A DNA stretch of 64,000 nucleotides, taken from contig OY727095.1 of assembly GCA_963402885.1 (NCBI GenBank), positions 32,307,001 through 32,371,000 on the forward strand, written 5' to 3'. The DNA comes from Antedon bifida. Taxonomy: Eukaryota > Echinodermata > Crinoidea > Comatulida > Antedonidae. The notes beneath the pieces are model-generated. The model worked only from the letters and a program-made list of their open reading frames with translations. It searched no databases and was not told the origin of the DNA. This document shows, one piece after another, positions 50,601 to 56,186 of the stretch. Positions within the stretch are counted from its first letter, which is position 1. The number at the start of each line of letters is the position of its first letter. A program made the position numbers and the translations under genes.

Positions 50601-50702
50601 ATGTCACTTACCTAGTGGTACGACGTTACGTGGTTCTTCACAGTAAGCCACTTTCCAAAAACACAACAGGACCAGTAAATATATTAAATGTAATCCCTCC
50701 AT
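2241..50702 (-). CDS. FGFRL1: FGFRL1 (FGFR5) orthologue, six coding exons
   Basis: Joined CDS on the minus strand: 50702-50612, 23259-22987, 5120-5064, 4669-4382, 4025-3666, 2689-2241. It is 1518 nt and encodes 505 residues. Order: signal peptide (1 to about 21), Ig1 (about 32-121, Cys55/Cys103, Trp67), acidic linker (123-140), Ig2 (about 142-236, Cys168/Cys218, Trp180), Ig3 (about 238-356, Cys266/Cys337, Trp278), one transmembrane helix (about 385-406) and a cytoplasmic tail of about 99 residues. Family signatures seen include ATNGFGS in Ig1, GHPRPDI in Ig2, and QWLKR and GANTMGYSF in Ig3. FGFRL1 proteins are FGF- and heparin-binding cell-surface receptors lacking the tyrosine kinase; they modulate FGF signalling and promote cell adhesion. 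The kinase is absent here by design, not truncation: the stop follows a tail like the vertebrate one. All introns are phase 1, so domain exons are symmetric. Identity is secure; the function in this organism is inferred from the family. Confidence 0.95.
2746..3096 (+). mobile_element. 5S rRNA-derived SINE in FGFRL1 intron 5
   Basis: The first ~115 bp (2746-2860) read as a diverged 5S rRNA gene: ACCACGTTGAAA, TTCTCGTCAGATCACCGAAG, AGTTAAGCAACGTTGGGCCT, TGGTTAGAGCTTGGATGG, CTGGGAATAGCGGGTGCTGT. These include the A-box and C-box of the 5S internal RNA polymerase III promoter. The 3' part is an unrelated body of about 200 bp ending in an A-rich tail of AAATA-type repeats (about 3064-3096). A 5S head on an unrelated body with an A-rich tail is the structure of SINE3-class retroposons. 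It is antisense to the host gene. No clear target-site duplication was found. A functional 5S gene is unlikely because of the mismatches, the altered 3' stem and the absence of a T-run terminator there. Confidence 0.85.
3110..3245 (-). mobile_element. tRNA-derived SINE fragment
   Basis: On the minus strand it carries a perfect RNA polymerase III B-box, GGTTCAAATCC (3210-3200), preceded by a tRNA-like stretch with a degenerate A-box side. The same B-box context recurs at 6493-6503 and 6615-6625. The element is in intron 5 of FGFRL1, sense to the gene. The 5' half is poorly preserved. Confidence 0.5.
3500..3618 (+). mobile_element. LINE-type 3' end fragment
   Basis: The sequence TATGGACCAGAGATTCCG followed by AAATAAA and short GAAT repeats resembles the 3' termini of CR1/L2-clade non-LTR retrotransposons. 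Only a non-coding tail remains. The assignment rests on the tail pattern alone. Confidence 0.35.
3666..4025 (-). CDS. FGFRL1: FGFRL1 coding exon 5: third Ig-like domain
   Basis: A 360-nt exon with acceptor GAATTTCTTTCAG (AG at 4027-4026) and donor GTAAGA (GT at 3665-3664), phase 1 at both ends; residues 238-356. It holds PVNTTV, TTSFQC (Cys266), HIQWLKR (Trp278), the segment DGQKFIVLP, DGTYLNKL, YVCLGANTMGYSF (Cys337) and SAFLKVLP. These strings are nearly those of vertebrate FGFRL1 Ig3. Unlike the kinase FGFRs, whose Ig3 is split over two exons with mutually exclusive IIIb and IIIc halves, this whole domain is one exon, the FGFRL1 arrangement. Possible N-glycosylation at Asn253 and Asn292. 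Confidence 0.97.
4101..4345 (+). repeat. Dispersed repeat filling FGFRL1 intron 4
   Basis: Most of the 356-bp intron 4 matches, in the same order, a shorter copy at about 31700-31801. Both share TTTTGATT.AGCTTT.TGCTT, ATCCAGCCACTGAT and TTTTTCAGTAATTTGCCTTT. The copy here has about 150 extra bp in the middle (about 4170-4315), GC-richer than its surroundings. Class unknown. Confidence 0.6.
4382..4669 (-). CDS. FGFRL1: FGFRL1 coding exon 4: second Ig-like domain
   Basis: A 288-nt exon with acceptor TTCTTTTCAG (AG at 4671-4670) and donor GTAAGT (GT at 4381-4380), phase 1 at both ends; residues 142-236. It starts IPKFIKLTKMRQPNRVKPQG; the basic stretch after KM lies where FGF receptors have the heparin-binding segment (inference from position and charge). 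Ig landmarks: HLNC (Cys168), GHPRPDIYW (Trp180), LKAEDSGRYTC (Cys218). Possible N-glycosylation sites are Asn186 (NFT) and Asn228 (NAT); the latter sits in the conserved INATY motif of FGFRL1. In FGF receptors Ig2 and Ig3 form the ligand-binding unit. Confidence 0.96.
4743..4900 (-). mobile_element. AAGCTCTGTC foldback MITE, copy 1 (FGFRL1 intron 3)
   Basis: Complete copy inside the 394-bp intron 3, flanked by TA. Ends: AAAGCTCTGTCTACACTATC and the near-complement GATAGTGTAGACAGAG. Orientation here is by the arm order: the TTATGTGACAAA arm comes first, which I call minus. Two internal copies of the CATATTTGGG motif. Confidence 0.9.
5064..5120 (-). CDS. FGFRL1: FGFRL1 coding exon 3: acidic linker micro-exon
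   Basis: A 57-nt exon with acceptor TTTTTTCAG (AG at 5122-5121) and donor GTATGT (GT at 5063-5062), phase 1 at both ends. It encodes 18 complete codons, SKPKPDTSDLDPNVDAIG (residues 123-140), flanked by split codons Glu122 and Thr141. With five Asp it occupies the place of the acid-box linker between Ig1 and Ig2 in FGF receptors. Because it is a multiple of three and symmetric, skipping it would leave the frame intact and produce a shorter linker; whether that occurs cannot be seen from DNA. The exon was assigned from splice signals, composition and frame, since the peptide alone is too short for homology. Confidence 0.82.
5440..5547 (+). mobile_element. LINE 3' terminus with stem-loop
   Basis: Positions 5496-5545 (GAGGGTCCC..ATGATCAGC..GCTGGATGGA.CACCCTC) match the 3' end of the LINE fragment at 45785-46262 but in the opposite orientation. 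The segment can form a stem-loop (GAGGGT/ACCCTC outer stem, CAGCAATTGCTG inner), a typical reverse-transcriptase recognition structure. No coding part remains. Confidence 0.6.
6310..6562 (-). mobile_element. tRNA-derived SINE
   Basis: Minus-strand tRNA-like head with a perfect B-box GGTTCAAATCC (6503-6493), preceded by CACTATGACTTGGTGGTTGA, followed by a body of about 180 bp and an AATAAATA tail near 6310. The head closely resembles the one just upstream at 6603-6680, so two related heads lie in tandem in the same orientation. Confidence 0.6.
6600..6680 (-). mobile_element. tRNA-derived SINE head, second copy
   Basis: Minus strand: GTAGGCATAGTGGCATTGCA, then the B-box GGTTCAATTCC (6625-6615). 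Only the tRNA-like region is preserved; the body is missing or replaced by the neighbouring element. It does not fold into a sound tRNA acceptor stem, so it is not called a tRNA gene. Confidence 0.5.
7302..7451 (+). mobile_element. AAGCTCTGTC foldback MITE, copy 2
   Basis: Both terminal inverted repeats intact, TA at each end. The AACTAGTTTGACAAA arm comes first (plus). Two ATATGGTAGxGATATG internal repeats. The CCATATATGG segment of the second arm is deleted, leaving TCATGTCACATTT. Confidence 0.9.
8935..9075 (+). repeat. GGTTTATCCAGG repeat family, member 1
   Basis: Ends GGTTTATTCAGACAAGCTAAGCACAAAATAGA (written here in pieces: GGTTTATTCAGACAAGCTAA then GCACAAAATAGA), matching members at about 25045-25150 and 40595-40735. 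It begins with GGACCATCCCATTGTCC, similar to the left end of the 40.6-kb member. Confidence 0.5.
13430..13640. other. GC-richer non-repeat island in intron 2
   Basis: A stretch visibly richer in G+C and CpG than the surrounding intron, with no repeat family or reading frame that I recognise. Such islands in long introns of developmental genes are sometimes enhancers, but nothing here proves that. Confidence 0.25.
13860..14016 (+). mobile_element. AAGCTCTGTC foldback MITE, copy 3 (3' end truncated)
   Basis: Intact left terminal repeat and internal region. The right arm runs to GTTTGATAGTGTAG and then loses the GACAGAGCTTTA end. Confidence 0.88.
14376..14483. repeat. Tandem duplication, period 54 bp
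   Basis: Two head-to-tail units sharing AATGTTTTTGCTAAAACATG and ATATCAAACT.TAATTG. Confidence 0.85.
16216..16350 (-). mobile_element. AAGCTCTGTC foldback MITE, copy 4 (truncated)
   Basis: Left end AAAGCTCTGTCTACACTATC preserved, followed by the ATGTGACA arm and three ACCATATTT-type repeats. The right arm is missing after ACCACCATATTT. Confidence 0.85.
17719..17920. mobile_element. 202-bp foldback element with 16-bp terminal repeats
   Basis: Perfect inverted termini ACAGGCCTTGTCTTTT and AAAAGACAAGGCCTGT, bounded on both sides by ACTC, which fits a 4-bp target-site duplication. The interior has two related segments, TGAGGAGTGCGATTT and TGAGGAGTGCAATTT. No coding capacity; presumably a non-autonomous DNA transposon. 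Superfamily not assigned; a 4-bp duplication excludes Tc1/mariner (TA) and hAT (8 bp). Confidence 0.7.
19286..19309. repeat. Poly(T) tract
   Basis: Uninterrupted T run of about 18, consistent with a minus-strand poly(A) tail, though no retrocopy adjoining it could be recognised. Confidence 0.6.
19690..19722. repeat. (TTGATTA)n-type simple repeat
   Basis: Four TTGATTATTGATT-like units in a row, directly before the retroposon tail. Confidence 0.8.
19722..19876 (+). mobile_element. Retroposon 3' tail (SINE or CR1/L2-type)
   Basis: Contains GTAAAGCACCTAGAGGGGTC, then GGCGCTATATAAATACTG and an ATT trinucleotide run. The GCGCTATATAAAT..(ATT)n pattern is a familiar 3' terminus of non-LTR retroposons and the SINEs that borrow it. 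No tRNA head or coding part is recognisable upstream. Confidence 0.5.
22987..23259 (-). CDS. FGFRL1: FGFRL1 coding exon 2: first Ig-like domain
   Basis: A 273-nt exon between acceptor ATTTACAG (AG at 23261-23260) and donor GTGAGT (GT at 22986-22985), phase 1 at both ends. It encodes residues 32-121. The I-set Ig fold is visible: GRTIKLEC (Cys55), PPPLIIWKKG (Trp67), KIKDIQLEDAGEFVC (Cys103 with the DxGxYxC-type motif) and ATNGFGS followed by the last strand YTLTV. The motifs ATNGFGS and YTL are particularly close to vertebrate FGFRL1 Ig1 and less like the Ig1 of kinase-bearing FGFRs. The exon is isolated, 17.9 kb upstream of the linker exon and 27.4 kb downstream of the signal-peptide exon, so gene finders could easily miss it or split it off as a separate fragment. 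Confidence 0.95.
24782..24944 (+). mobile_element. AAGCTCTGTC foldback MITE, copy 5
   Basis: Complete, TA-flanked. The right end has diverged to GTAGACAAGGCTTTA. Two internal ATATxGTAGTGGTATG-type repeats. A 96-codon open frame across it is fortuitous. Confidence 0.9.
25045..25150 (+). repeat. GGTTTATCCAGG repeat family, member 2
   Basis: Ends with CGGTTTATCCAGGTAAGCTA, GGCACGAAATAGACTAATAA and AATGAAATGA. The 5' limit is uncertain. Confidence 0.5.
25803..25870 (+). mobile_element. Possible tRNA-derived SINE head
   Basis: GGCTTAACGGTTTAGTGGTA is A-box-like, and 30 bp later GAGGTTCTTGTTCA is a degenerate B-box. It resembles the 6.3-6.7 kb heads in outline. Weak. Confidence 0.3.
25894..26062 (-). 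mobile_element. AAGCTCTGTC foldback MITE, copy 6
   Basis: Complete, with both terminal repeats and TA flanks; the TATGACAAAAAAATG arm comes first. Two ACCATATTT internal repeats. Confidence 0.92.
26686..26975. repeat. Tandem duplication, period about 169 bp
   Basis: Two diverged units. Shared blocks include GATTTTATATAA.GTACCAAA and CTGTA.TGTGCTT.AATTATT, at 26749 and 26918. Confidence 0.8.
27611..27776 (+). mobile_element. AAGCTCTGTC foldback MITE, copy 7
   Basis: Complete, TA at both ends (left end AAACTCTGTC with one change). Two TATGGTAGTGATAT repeats, then the CCATATATGGGCACATCACA arm. Confidence 0.92.
28791..28877. repeat. 22-bp tandem repeat with a 14-bp palindrome
   Basis: Three and a half units of about 22 bp. 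The core TTAAGCATGCTTAA is its own reverse complement and is exact in units two and three; unit one has TTAGGCATGCTTAA and the last breaks off after TTAAGCA. Confidence 0.85.
28902..29039 (-). mobile_element. AAGCTCTGTC foldback MITE, copy 8 (degenerate)
   Basis: Left end AAGGCTCTGTCTACACTATC, right end CTAGTTTGATAGAGCTTTA with an internal deletion in the terminal repeat. Confidence 0.85.
29994..30048. repeat. (TATG/TATA)n microsatellite
   Basis: Alternating TATGTATATATG units; a second block of the same pattern lies about 75 bp downstream. Confidence 0.85.
30121..30188. repeat. (TATG/TATA)n microsatellite, second block
   Basis: Same motif as the block at 29994-30048. The Tyr-Ile-Thr-rich open frame on the minus strand here is a product of the repeat. 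Confidence 0.85.
31235..31376. mobile_element. Foldback element, about 140 bp, arms of about 45 bp
   Basis: Left arm ATGGCAAATTCTATAATACA (31239 on) and right arm TATTATAGAATTTGCC (ending near 31369) are inverted repeats that continue inward through GTCACATATG/CATATATGAC. A long hairpin with a loop of about 45 bp. No second copy seen in the window; probably a MITE. Confidence 0.6.
31700..31801 (+). repeat. Short copy of the intron-4 dispersed repeat
   Basis: Matches both ends of 4101-4345 but lacks about 150 bp of its middle, so one copy is an internal-deletion derivative of the other or the longer one has gained an insertion. Confidence 0.6.
35663..35796 (+). mobile_element. AAGCTCTGTC foldback MITE, copy 9 (short)
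   Basis: Perfect ends and TA flanks but only one internal TATGGTAGTGATAT repeat, and the TTTTTTTGTC block of the right arm is missing, making it the shortest copy with both ends (134 bp). Confidence 0.92.
40595..40735. mobile_element. GGTTTATCCAGG repeat family, member 3, with inverted ends
   Basis: Left CTGTGCTTACCTAGTGGGAA and right end GGTAAGCTAGGCACAG are imperfect inverted repeats, suggesting the family is a DNA-transposon derivative rather than a LINE tail. It shares the GGTTTATCCAGGTAAGCTAG block with the 25.1-kb member. Confidence 0.5.
40881..41342. repeat. 79-bp tandem array interrupted by a MITE
   Basis: Units start CACATTATGGATGACATCCA at 40881, 41120, 41199 and 41278. The last three are nearly identical, exactly 79 bp apart. 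The first, diverged unit is separated from the others by MITE copy 10. Confidence 0.9.
40952..41119 (+). mobile_element. AAGCTCTGTC foldback MITE, copy 10 (nested)
   Basis: TA-flanked, both ends present (left AAGCCTTGTCTAC, right GTAGAAAGAGCTTTA). Inserted in the 79-bp tandem array. Confidence 0.92.
41790..42196. repeat. Tandem duplication, period about 218 bp
   Basis: Two diverged units beginning TAGGTTAC at 41790 and 42008. Shared blocks: TTTGTTTATGTTAGGA, TTTAATAAATTCATTAACAC, GCTTATAACTTGTCAAAT, GGTCAAATTCATAAA. Confidence 0.88.
43655..43747. mobile_element. Foldback element, about 95 bp
   Basis: Arms GTTTAACCATGACGAAATAA and TTATTTCTCCATGGTTTAAC, each followed or preceded by GTTAG/CTAAC, form a hairpin. 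A related arm (AACTTATTTCTCCATG) occurs near 60975. Confidence 0.55.
45785..46262 (-). pseudogene. 3' fragment of a non-LTR retrotransposon (LINE)
   Basis: On the minus strand, from about 46262 to 45988, an open frame reads as the C-terminal end of a LINE reverse-transcriptase polyprotein: SLSFKALHHSAPLTICQLLT, then NTRQ, LLIPRP, KLSFSFNAPSFFNSLPLSIR, FKSLLKKHLF. The pattern (NTRQ, basic/proline segment, SF..APxxxNSLP, FKxxLKxHLF) is typical of the extreme C-terminus of CR1/L2/Jockey-group elements. After the stop there is a short 3' UTR with the GAGGGTCCC...CACCCTC stem-loop and an ATAAAATA-type tail. The polymerase core is absent, so this is a 5'-truncated dead copy. Confidence 0.8.
46373..46539 (+). 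mobile_element. AAGCTCTGTC foldback MITE, copy 11
   Basis: Complete, TA-flanked, two internal repeats; close to the family consensus. It lies 110 bp from the LINE fragment. Confidence 0.92.
46935..47071 (+). mobile_element. AAGCTCTGTC foldback MITE, copy 12 (ends eroded)
   Basis: Starts inside the left terminal repeat (TCAAACTAGTTTGACAAAAA), has two ATATGGTAGTxATATG repeats and ends GTGTTGATAGAGCTTTA. Only about 395 bp from copy 11, same orientation. Confidence 0.88.
47654..47842 (-). mobile_element. AAGCTCTGTC foldback MITE, copy 13 (three internal repeats)
   Basis: Complete, TA-flanked. Three ATTTGGGAATATCA internal units with a private GGGAATATC variant shared by all three, which indicates repeat expansion or homogenisation within this copy. 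Confidence 0.93.
50612..50702 (-). CDS. FGFRL1: FGFRL1 coding exon 1: start codon and signal peptide
   Basis: Starts with ATG at 50702 and encodes 30 codons plus the first base of codon 31. The peptide begins MEGLHLIYLLVLLCFW: a short n-region, a leucine-rich hydrophobic core, then KVAYC followed by EEPR, so cleavage near residue 20-21 is likely. This is a classic secretory signal peptide. The exon ends ..CTAG with donor GTAAGT (GT at 50611-50610), giving a phase 1 intron that joins in frame to the Ig1 exon (split codon Gly31). An in-frame TAA lies just upstream of the ATG, in AAAATAAATGG, and no other start fits. It was found by looking for a hydrophobic leader ending in a phase 1 donor; no transcript confirms it, but signal peptide, strand, phase and final length all agree. 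Confidence 0.88.
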
Positions 50703-50734
50703 TTATTTTCTTAGTTTCTGTAGTTTCCGATCAC
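50703..50734 (-). other. FGFRL1 5' UTR part and candidate upstream splice acceptor
   Basis: Immediately upstream of the start codon, the minus strand reads TTTGTGTTTCAG (AG at 50736-50735), a good 3' splice site. If used, 50734-50703 is 5' UTR of the signal-peptide exon, and a non-coding first exon lies further upstream, as in vertebrate FGFRL1. Confidence 0.5.
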
Positions 50735-50779
50735 CTGAAACACAAACATTCAAGTTTAGTACACGTTTTAACATCGTAG

Positions 50780-50890
50780 CTTCTGCTCAGCAACCATTCA
50801 TGTCTGCGGTGTCCTACCGCACTTCTACACTGCCGGTCGCCTGACTGAGTGGACGATTTCTTATCTCGCGCGCTGTGACGACACAGGGAC
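50780..50890 (-). promoter_or_regulatory. CpG-rich block upstream of FGFRL1 start
   Basis: Short GC-rich segment with many CpG (CTGCGGTG, CGCGCGCTG, CCGGTCGCC), unlike the AT-rich DNA on either side. A possible core promoter if the transcript starts close to the ATG exon. No TATA box recognised. Confidence 0.3.
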
Positions 50891-51538
50891 CACTTAATTA
50901 AGTTCATTAAACTTTTACGTAAAGCCTAATGACATAGAACATTATATCTGCAAAATATGCAATATTCATTAATAACTACATCGCTTCCAAATTTACCTTT
51001 TAAATGGAAAACCTTATTATCACAAATTTCCAACATGCCAGCATGCCCGGTTTTGTCTGTTCCTACATTAGATAGTTAATCGTAGAGGCAATTCAATCAA
51101 TCACAATTTAATTCAAATAGTTAACGACCAGATAATTCAAGAGAAATATCCAAACGCATAGAATTAAGGCATTTGAGGCCTAGCTTTTCATATCACAGCG
51201 AACTAACGGTATATTAACACAATATTCACGACCGCTTTGAACAGCATCGGCGACTGAATGAAATCTATACATTAAACTAATCACGACCTTTTGAAAGTAA
51301 CGCACAGGAAAAACAGTGTTAGAATTAGCGAAGCATAAACTATATAGTATAGATTCACATTTGACCTTGGAAATCCGTTTTTAATAAGGTATTGCCAAAT
51401 TATTATTGCCTATTTTCTAATAAAAGAAAGTCTCATGTTTCCAAATGCCTTTGAATTAAAAACTCTTATTTAAGAATAAGATATTTTACGGTTGATCTAT
51501 TAAGGGAAATTATGCCGACAATTACTCTTAAAACTTAC

Positions 51539-51750
51539 CGACACTTGTTTTTTGAATGAATTTTGTATGCCGTTTTCTAGTGCATTTGGCTGTTTTGACA
51601 GGCAACCTCTGTTTAGATTTATTTTTAAAAAGCATGCAAAAAGCTCTAACCATAACAAAAGCAAACAATGTCTGTAGTATAAACGGAAAGTAAACCACAT
51701 CAATATGATGAAGAAACAATTGTGTCGTCAATATATCGGGATGGTACCGG
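51539..51750 (-). other. Candidate non-coding first exon of FGFRL1
   Basis: Minus-strand donor GTCG/GTAAGTTT (GT at 51538-51537) about 0.8 kb upstream of the acceptor at 50735, with ATATATAA (near 51778) placed as a TATA box would be for a start around 51750. A competing perfect donor AAG/GTAAGTG is at 55238. DNA alone cannot decide between them. Confidence 0.25.
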
Positions 51751-54700
51751 TCGGCACACCAATAATTCCGATTAGTTATATATTTCAGATATACGGTCCC
51801 CTTCACCTAAAAACTGAAGTTCAGGTCGTCCGTAATGGTATCCCGGATGGTGCCGCTAAACATTATCCAATCCCCTTTTAGCGTTCTTTCAAATGCTAAT
51901 GAGACTTATAATAAAGATATACCAGGAACCTTAAATCTGCATTAACATAATTATTGATCACACGTTCTACAATGAGGGGTAATTAAAACCCTTTGGTTAT
52001 TTTCTGAAGGATCAATACAACTTAGACAAATTCCCTGATTCAGCTCCTAATACGTCTTCATTACAATAATAGTCCTTTAATGGAACTAATGTAGGCCTAA
52101 ACGCTTTAGGCATTATTTAAATAGTTTATAGTGAAAGGCGATTGTCCACCATTCAAATGGTTGAAGTTTAAAACAGACTAATACTGTTAATGAGGGTATA
52201 CTTCTTTGGGTGTAATGATTGCTATAGAGTGCGAAATTCTCTCTCCGGAATTTTAAGCGAGAGATTTATATTTGTAGTATATTTTCACCTTTATTGTACA
52301 CCAGCTTACGCACTGGTATGTGTATGGTATTGGTATCGCACTACCGCTATCACTTCACCATGGTATTGTACCACAGACTTATTGTTAATTATGATATTAG
52401 TTTTAGTACCGTACCGGTAGTAAAGTTATCGAAATATTGAGGGCGCTATTTGTAAATTTGGCGCGGGAACAATTACAGTCATTTTATCATTATAAATATA
52501 ATTATTAGTTATCAGCACTTTCGCGGATAACTCCTTGTGATTGTATGGAATTATCTTTTTATTACTTTATTTATACAACATTTTGTGCATTGCAACTTTC
52601 CGTGGAAAATTAATGTAGGGCTGGCATTCATTCATTAACCTAATTTCACGTCACACCATATTGAATTATTAATAATTATTACACATTTAAATTGATTTAG
52701 TTGAATATGATATTTTAATGTTAATGTTAGTTAGTGAGTTATTCACTTGGACCAAAAATTGGATCGGGAAAACAAAAATGACATGAAAAAACTGTATTTT
52801 GAGCAAAAATATGGTTTTTGGTTATGATTTGTTTTCGTTTATTTTATTTATTTTTTTATAAATAAATGAAATCATTATTTTCCCCTCTACATAAACGATA
52901 TTCACATCCCAAAACCATAATATAGGCGTGGTAAAAAAAAAGGCGACCTACATTTATGTCACACTGGCTATTTTAATATAAATTAATCCACGAGATTATA
53001 TCTCTACGATCGATTGTGAACAATGATTGAGTGAAAATTGTGCTTTTATAGTTTTTTTTTCATTGAAAAGTAATTGCGTTTCTTAAATGACGATTACGAG
53101 CATGTTTGTTTTGTACGTTGTTCTATTGAGCACGATTAGGCCAAAATTGTGTTAAAGTTAGTTTCTTTTAATAAAACGTCCATGATGAGTTAGGCCTACT
53201 TTTCCATCAGTTGTTGGACTCTCTATTAATAATCAAAATCTAGATTTCTTTTTTTCGTGTACGGAACATTAATGTCGGTAAATTCCGAAGCAGTGTACAG
53301 ACATAATTGCTCAGTTTTTATTACTTCGTTTATTAAATGGGAGGAAAATTGAAGTCGCTTCGTCAGCAGACTATCACGTATACTTCATTCCCGCTCAATC
53401 CTTACAGAACCCGAAACTCATCAGCGATCATCATGGTTTTCCTTTCGAACCACTGGCCTTTATACGACCCGTCAAGTACCATCATTTGGCCATGTTAGAG
53501 TGTGATATGCCGTCGGATTTTTACGATAATTTCGGTGCAAGAGACAGAATAGATTTCTCAATTTCCTAATGAATTGTTGTGTAAGCCAGTTATTCCGATA
53601 AGATATAACATAATCTAGAAAAAAAAAACAATAATCGTAATTCTTATTGGTGGAACGTGCCCTTTTTTATTTTGTCGGTTTAAGGCAGAACATGATTTTA
53701 TGGCTGTTTTAGTGCTATTTTCCTTTATGCAAAGCGAAACTCGCGCGTAATACAACTTACTTATATTGAATTCATAATTCCATGGATGCAACGGTTGAGT
53801 ATTGTTAGGTTTTAGCCTAATATATGCGTTGACAAGGTTCCGTTATAGTTCTGAAGTTTAATAGGGGTTGGGGGAAGGAGTGGGGATGGGAATGTTTCCA
53901 GTACGTTACCGGTAGGCCTATGTAAAATACATGAATCCCGATGGTGGGCATACGATTGCAACTAATAATGCTACTAACAAGAAACGCCGACAGGGATTGC
54001 ATCCGTGGAAATTTTACATAAAAATAATCGCTCATAATAATCCTCGAATTTCTCATCTTTTTATATTCATACATCCAAACCCGACATTTTTACAACTTCC
54101 GTTACCTATCATATCAATGTTTAACGTTACATCCAAGGCGGTGTGAACTTGCATGCTATTTCATAGCACGTTACATGCCAGCCCCTTGAGGTTCATTTAT
54201 TATGGGTAATTGCTGTGGCCGCGTTCGAAGTGCGAAAGGGGTCGGTTGCGGCAGGTGCAGAAGATCCTTTTACGAGTAGATTGGTCGTAAGGGAACTGCG
54301 GCAATTGCCGTTCTGAAACTCGAGTACTGTTTCTATCAATGTGATGCGGCTTACGATGTATTAAAGTCTTACAAATTGTACATGTTTTTCTCTTGCCTTA
54401 CATCGACCTTACGACCGTTAACGTAACAACTTTCTGCCAATCATTATTATTACTGATCGCTGTGCTAACAGCGAATTAGGTGTTTATTAATAATAAAACC
54501 CATAGCCGGGTTAAAACGTCAAGTTCGTGTATGGGAAGTTCGTTTGATTTTCCTCGGCTAGATCCGTATGAAACGCCTGGTAAACACTTGTTTTAGGTAC
54601 CACGCTGTTCCCAGAATTTAACCCATACTAGATATCGCTCTTGCCATCTTGATTATATTAGTCTTCGTGGTTTGAAACCAACCCTTTAAGTCGTCCACCA

Positions 54701-55595
54701 TTGAAATCAAGTGCCATGCCGCATTTTGATATTTACCTCCTTAAACTCAAACTTAATTTTAAAAATAAAAGTCTCAAATAGACCGTGGGATGATCATCAA
54801 TATTGTTACATTTGGTACTCCCATACAAAGTTTTAAATTTTATTCAACACCTATCGCCAACTCTCTAATTCTGAATCACCAGAATGACAAGGGCGGAAGA
54901 AAAGGTTATGAAATTAATCGGACGATGATACTGAAAAGAGCCAATAATGTTCATAGAAATAAAAAAGCAGACCAGACATTGTGTACTTTACCTGTAGGCC
55001 ATATACGAGTTCAGAATCATCATACGAGCCACGGCAGTTGAATGTTACCAGACGTATTGCAATTCCTTGTTTGACGTTTAAATCGTCATCTCATTTGCTG
55101 TTTATTTAACAATTACTATGCCAAGAACTTTATACACGTCATAAACGTCGATTATCGAACAATAAAAGGTGTTATGGTGTAAATATAACGGTTTTATTGA
55201 ACACTTTTGTGTCTGATAAAACGAATAAAACACTTACCTTATACAACAAAAAATAATAATGAATTTAGATAGCTCCAATGGTATGCAAGTCCATCGATGG
55301 ATAACGAATGAGTGACGGATAGTAAGCTTGTGACCAACCACTCGAATACAATTGTTTGTACGGTTTTTCGGTCACACGAACGCGATTCGAAAGCAACACG
55401 AATGCCCTATGATTGTGATAAAGTCTATTTATTCCACTCGTAAAATAAACAAATCAAAATGTACATTAACAATCACGGTTTGGTGCAGTGTTAGTATGCA
55501 AACTTGCCGAAATAGTTAAATAAATTACTTGTGACGAACAGTATTATATCCAACATAAATGGTTCAACGAAATAATCCAAAGAATAGGTGAAGTA

Positions 55596-55922
55596 ATGCT
55601 AAGCGTTGCTCCGCCAACTACAGAACGTACAATAAAGTATATTTACTTAACTGCTTTGGCGCTGTTGACACGATCTATACTCTCACAACCTATCAAATAC
55701 CGTCAAGATTATGCTTTTCGTGTAGGCCTAACAATTGGATGTCGTTATGCGAACACGGGAGACTTTAAGCAAATGAGGAGGAGGAGGCTGGAGACTAGGG
55801 AGGAGGTTCGTCAGCATATGGACCAATGCTACGAATCATTCGGATTCAATTTCCCAATCGCTACGGGTGTTTGTTCCGTACTTGCACTTAGCATTGGAAC
55901 TTTAAAACCTCTCCTGGTGTGA
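55596..55922 (+). CDS. Unrecognised 108-codon open reading frame
   Basis: Starts with ATG and ends with TGA; longest ATG-initiated frame on the plus strand of the upstream region. The product has a hydrophobic segment near residues 14-30 (KYIYLTALALLTRSI), a basic run MRRRRLETREE and a second hydrophobic stretch near the C-terminus. No domain recognised, no clear splice context, and it is diverged from nothing I can name. It could be a chance frame in a GC-richer, CpG-rich region; one TAGGCCTA octamer lies inside it. Confidence 0.15.
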   Translation: MLSVAPPTTERTIKYIYLTALALLTRSILSQPIKYRQDYAFRVGLTIGCRYANTGDFKQMRRRRLETREEVRQHMDQCYESFGFNFPIATGVCSVLALSIGTLKPLLV

Positions 55923-56186
55923 ACATTGAAGAACCGATTTAAATCCGTTTAAATTCATGGCGTTCTAATAAGACGTAATTAGTCGTTATGCCGCAGATGT
56001 GATCACATTCAATTACGATCACGGTGGAAATACAACGAACATATTTTCTGAATGGTGTCCTGACAATTTAATGGTTTTTTTTTATTATGAATCATCATCT
56101 TTTCTTTGTCTGACAAAAACTTATTATTCTCTTCTAATTGTCATAAAAGAAAATGCCTATTTTCCTTACAAATAACTTTGTAAAGA

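Larger units (their letters stand above)
23260..50611 (-). other. FGFRL1 intron 1 (27.4 kb)
   Basis: Largest intron, between the signal-peptide exon and the Ig1 exon. It contains foldback MITE copies 5-13, a LINE fragment, two further foldback elements, several tandem duplications and microsatellites, annotated separately. No additional FGFRL1 exon or nested gene could be supported on either strand; open frames are short and of AT-rich, low-complexity composition. Confidence 0.8.
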
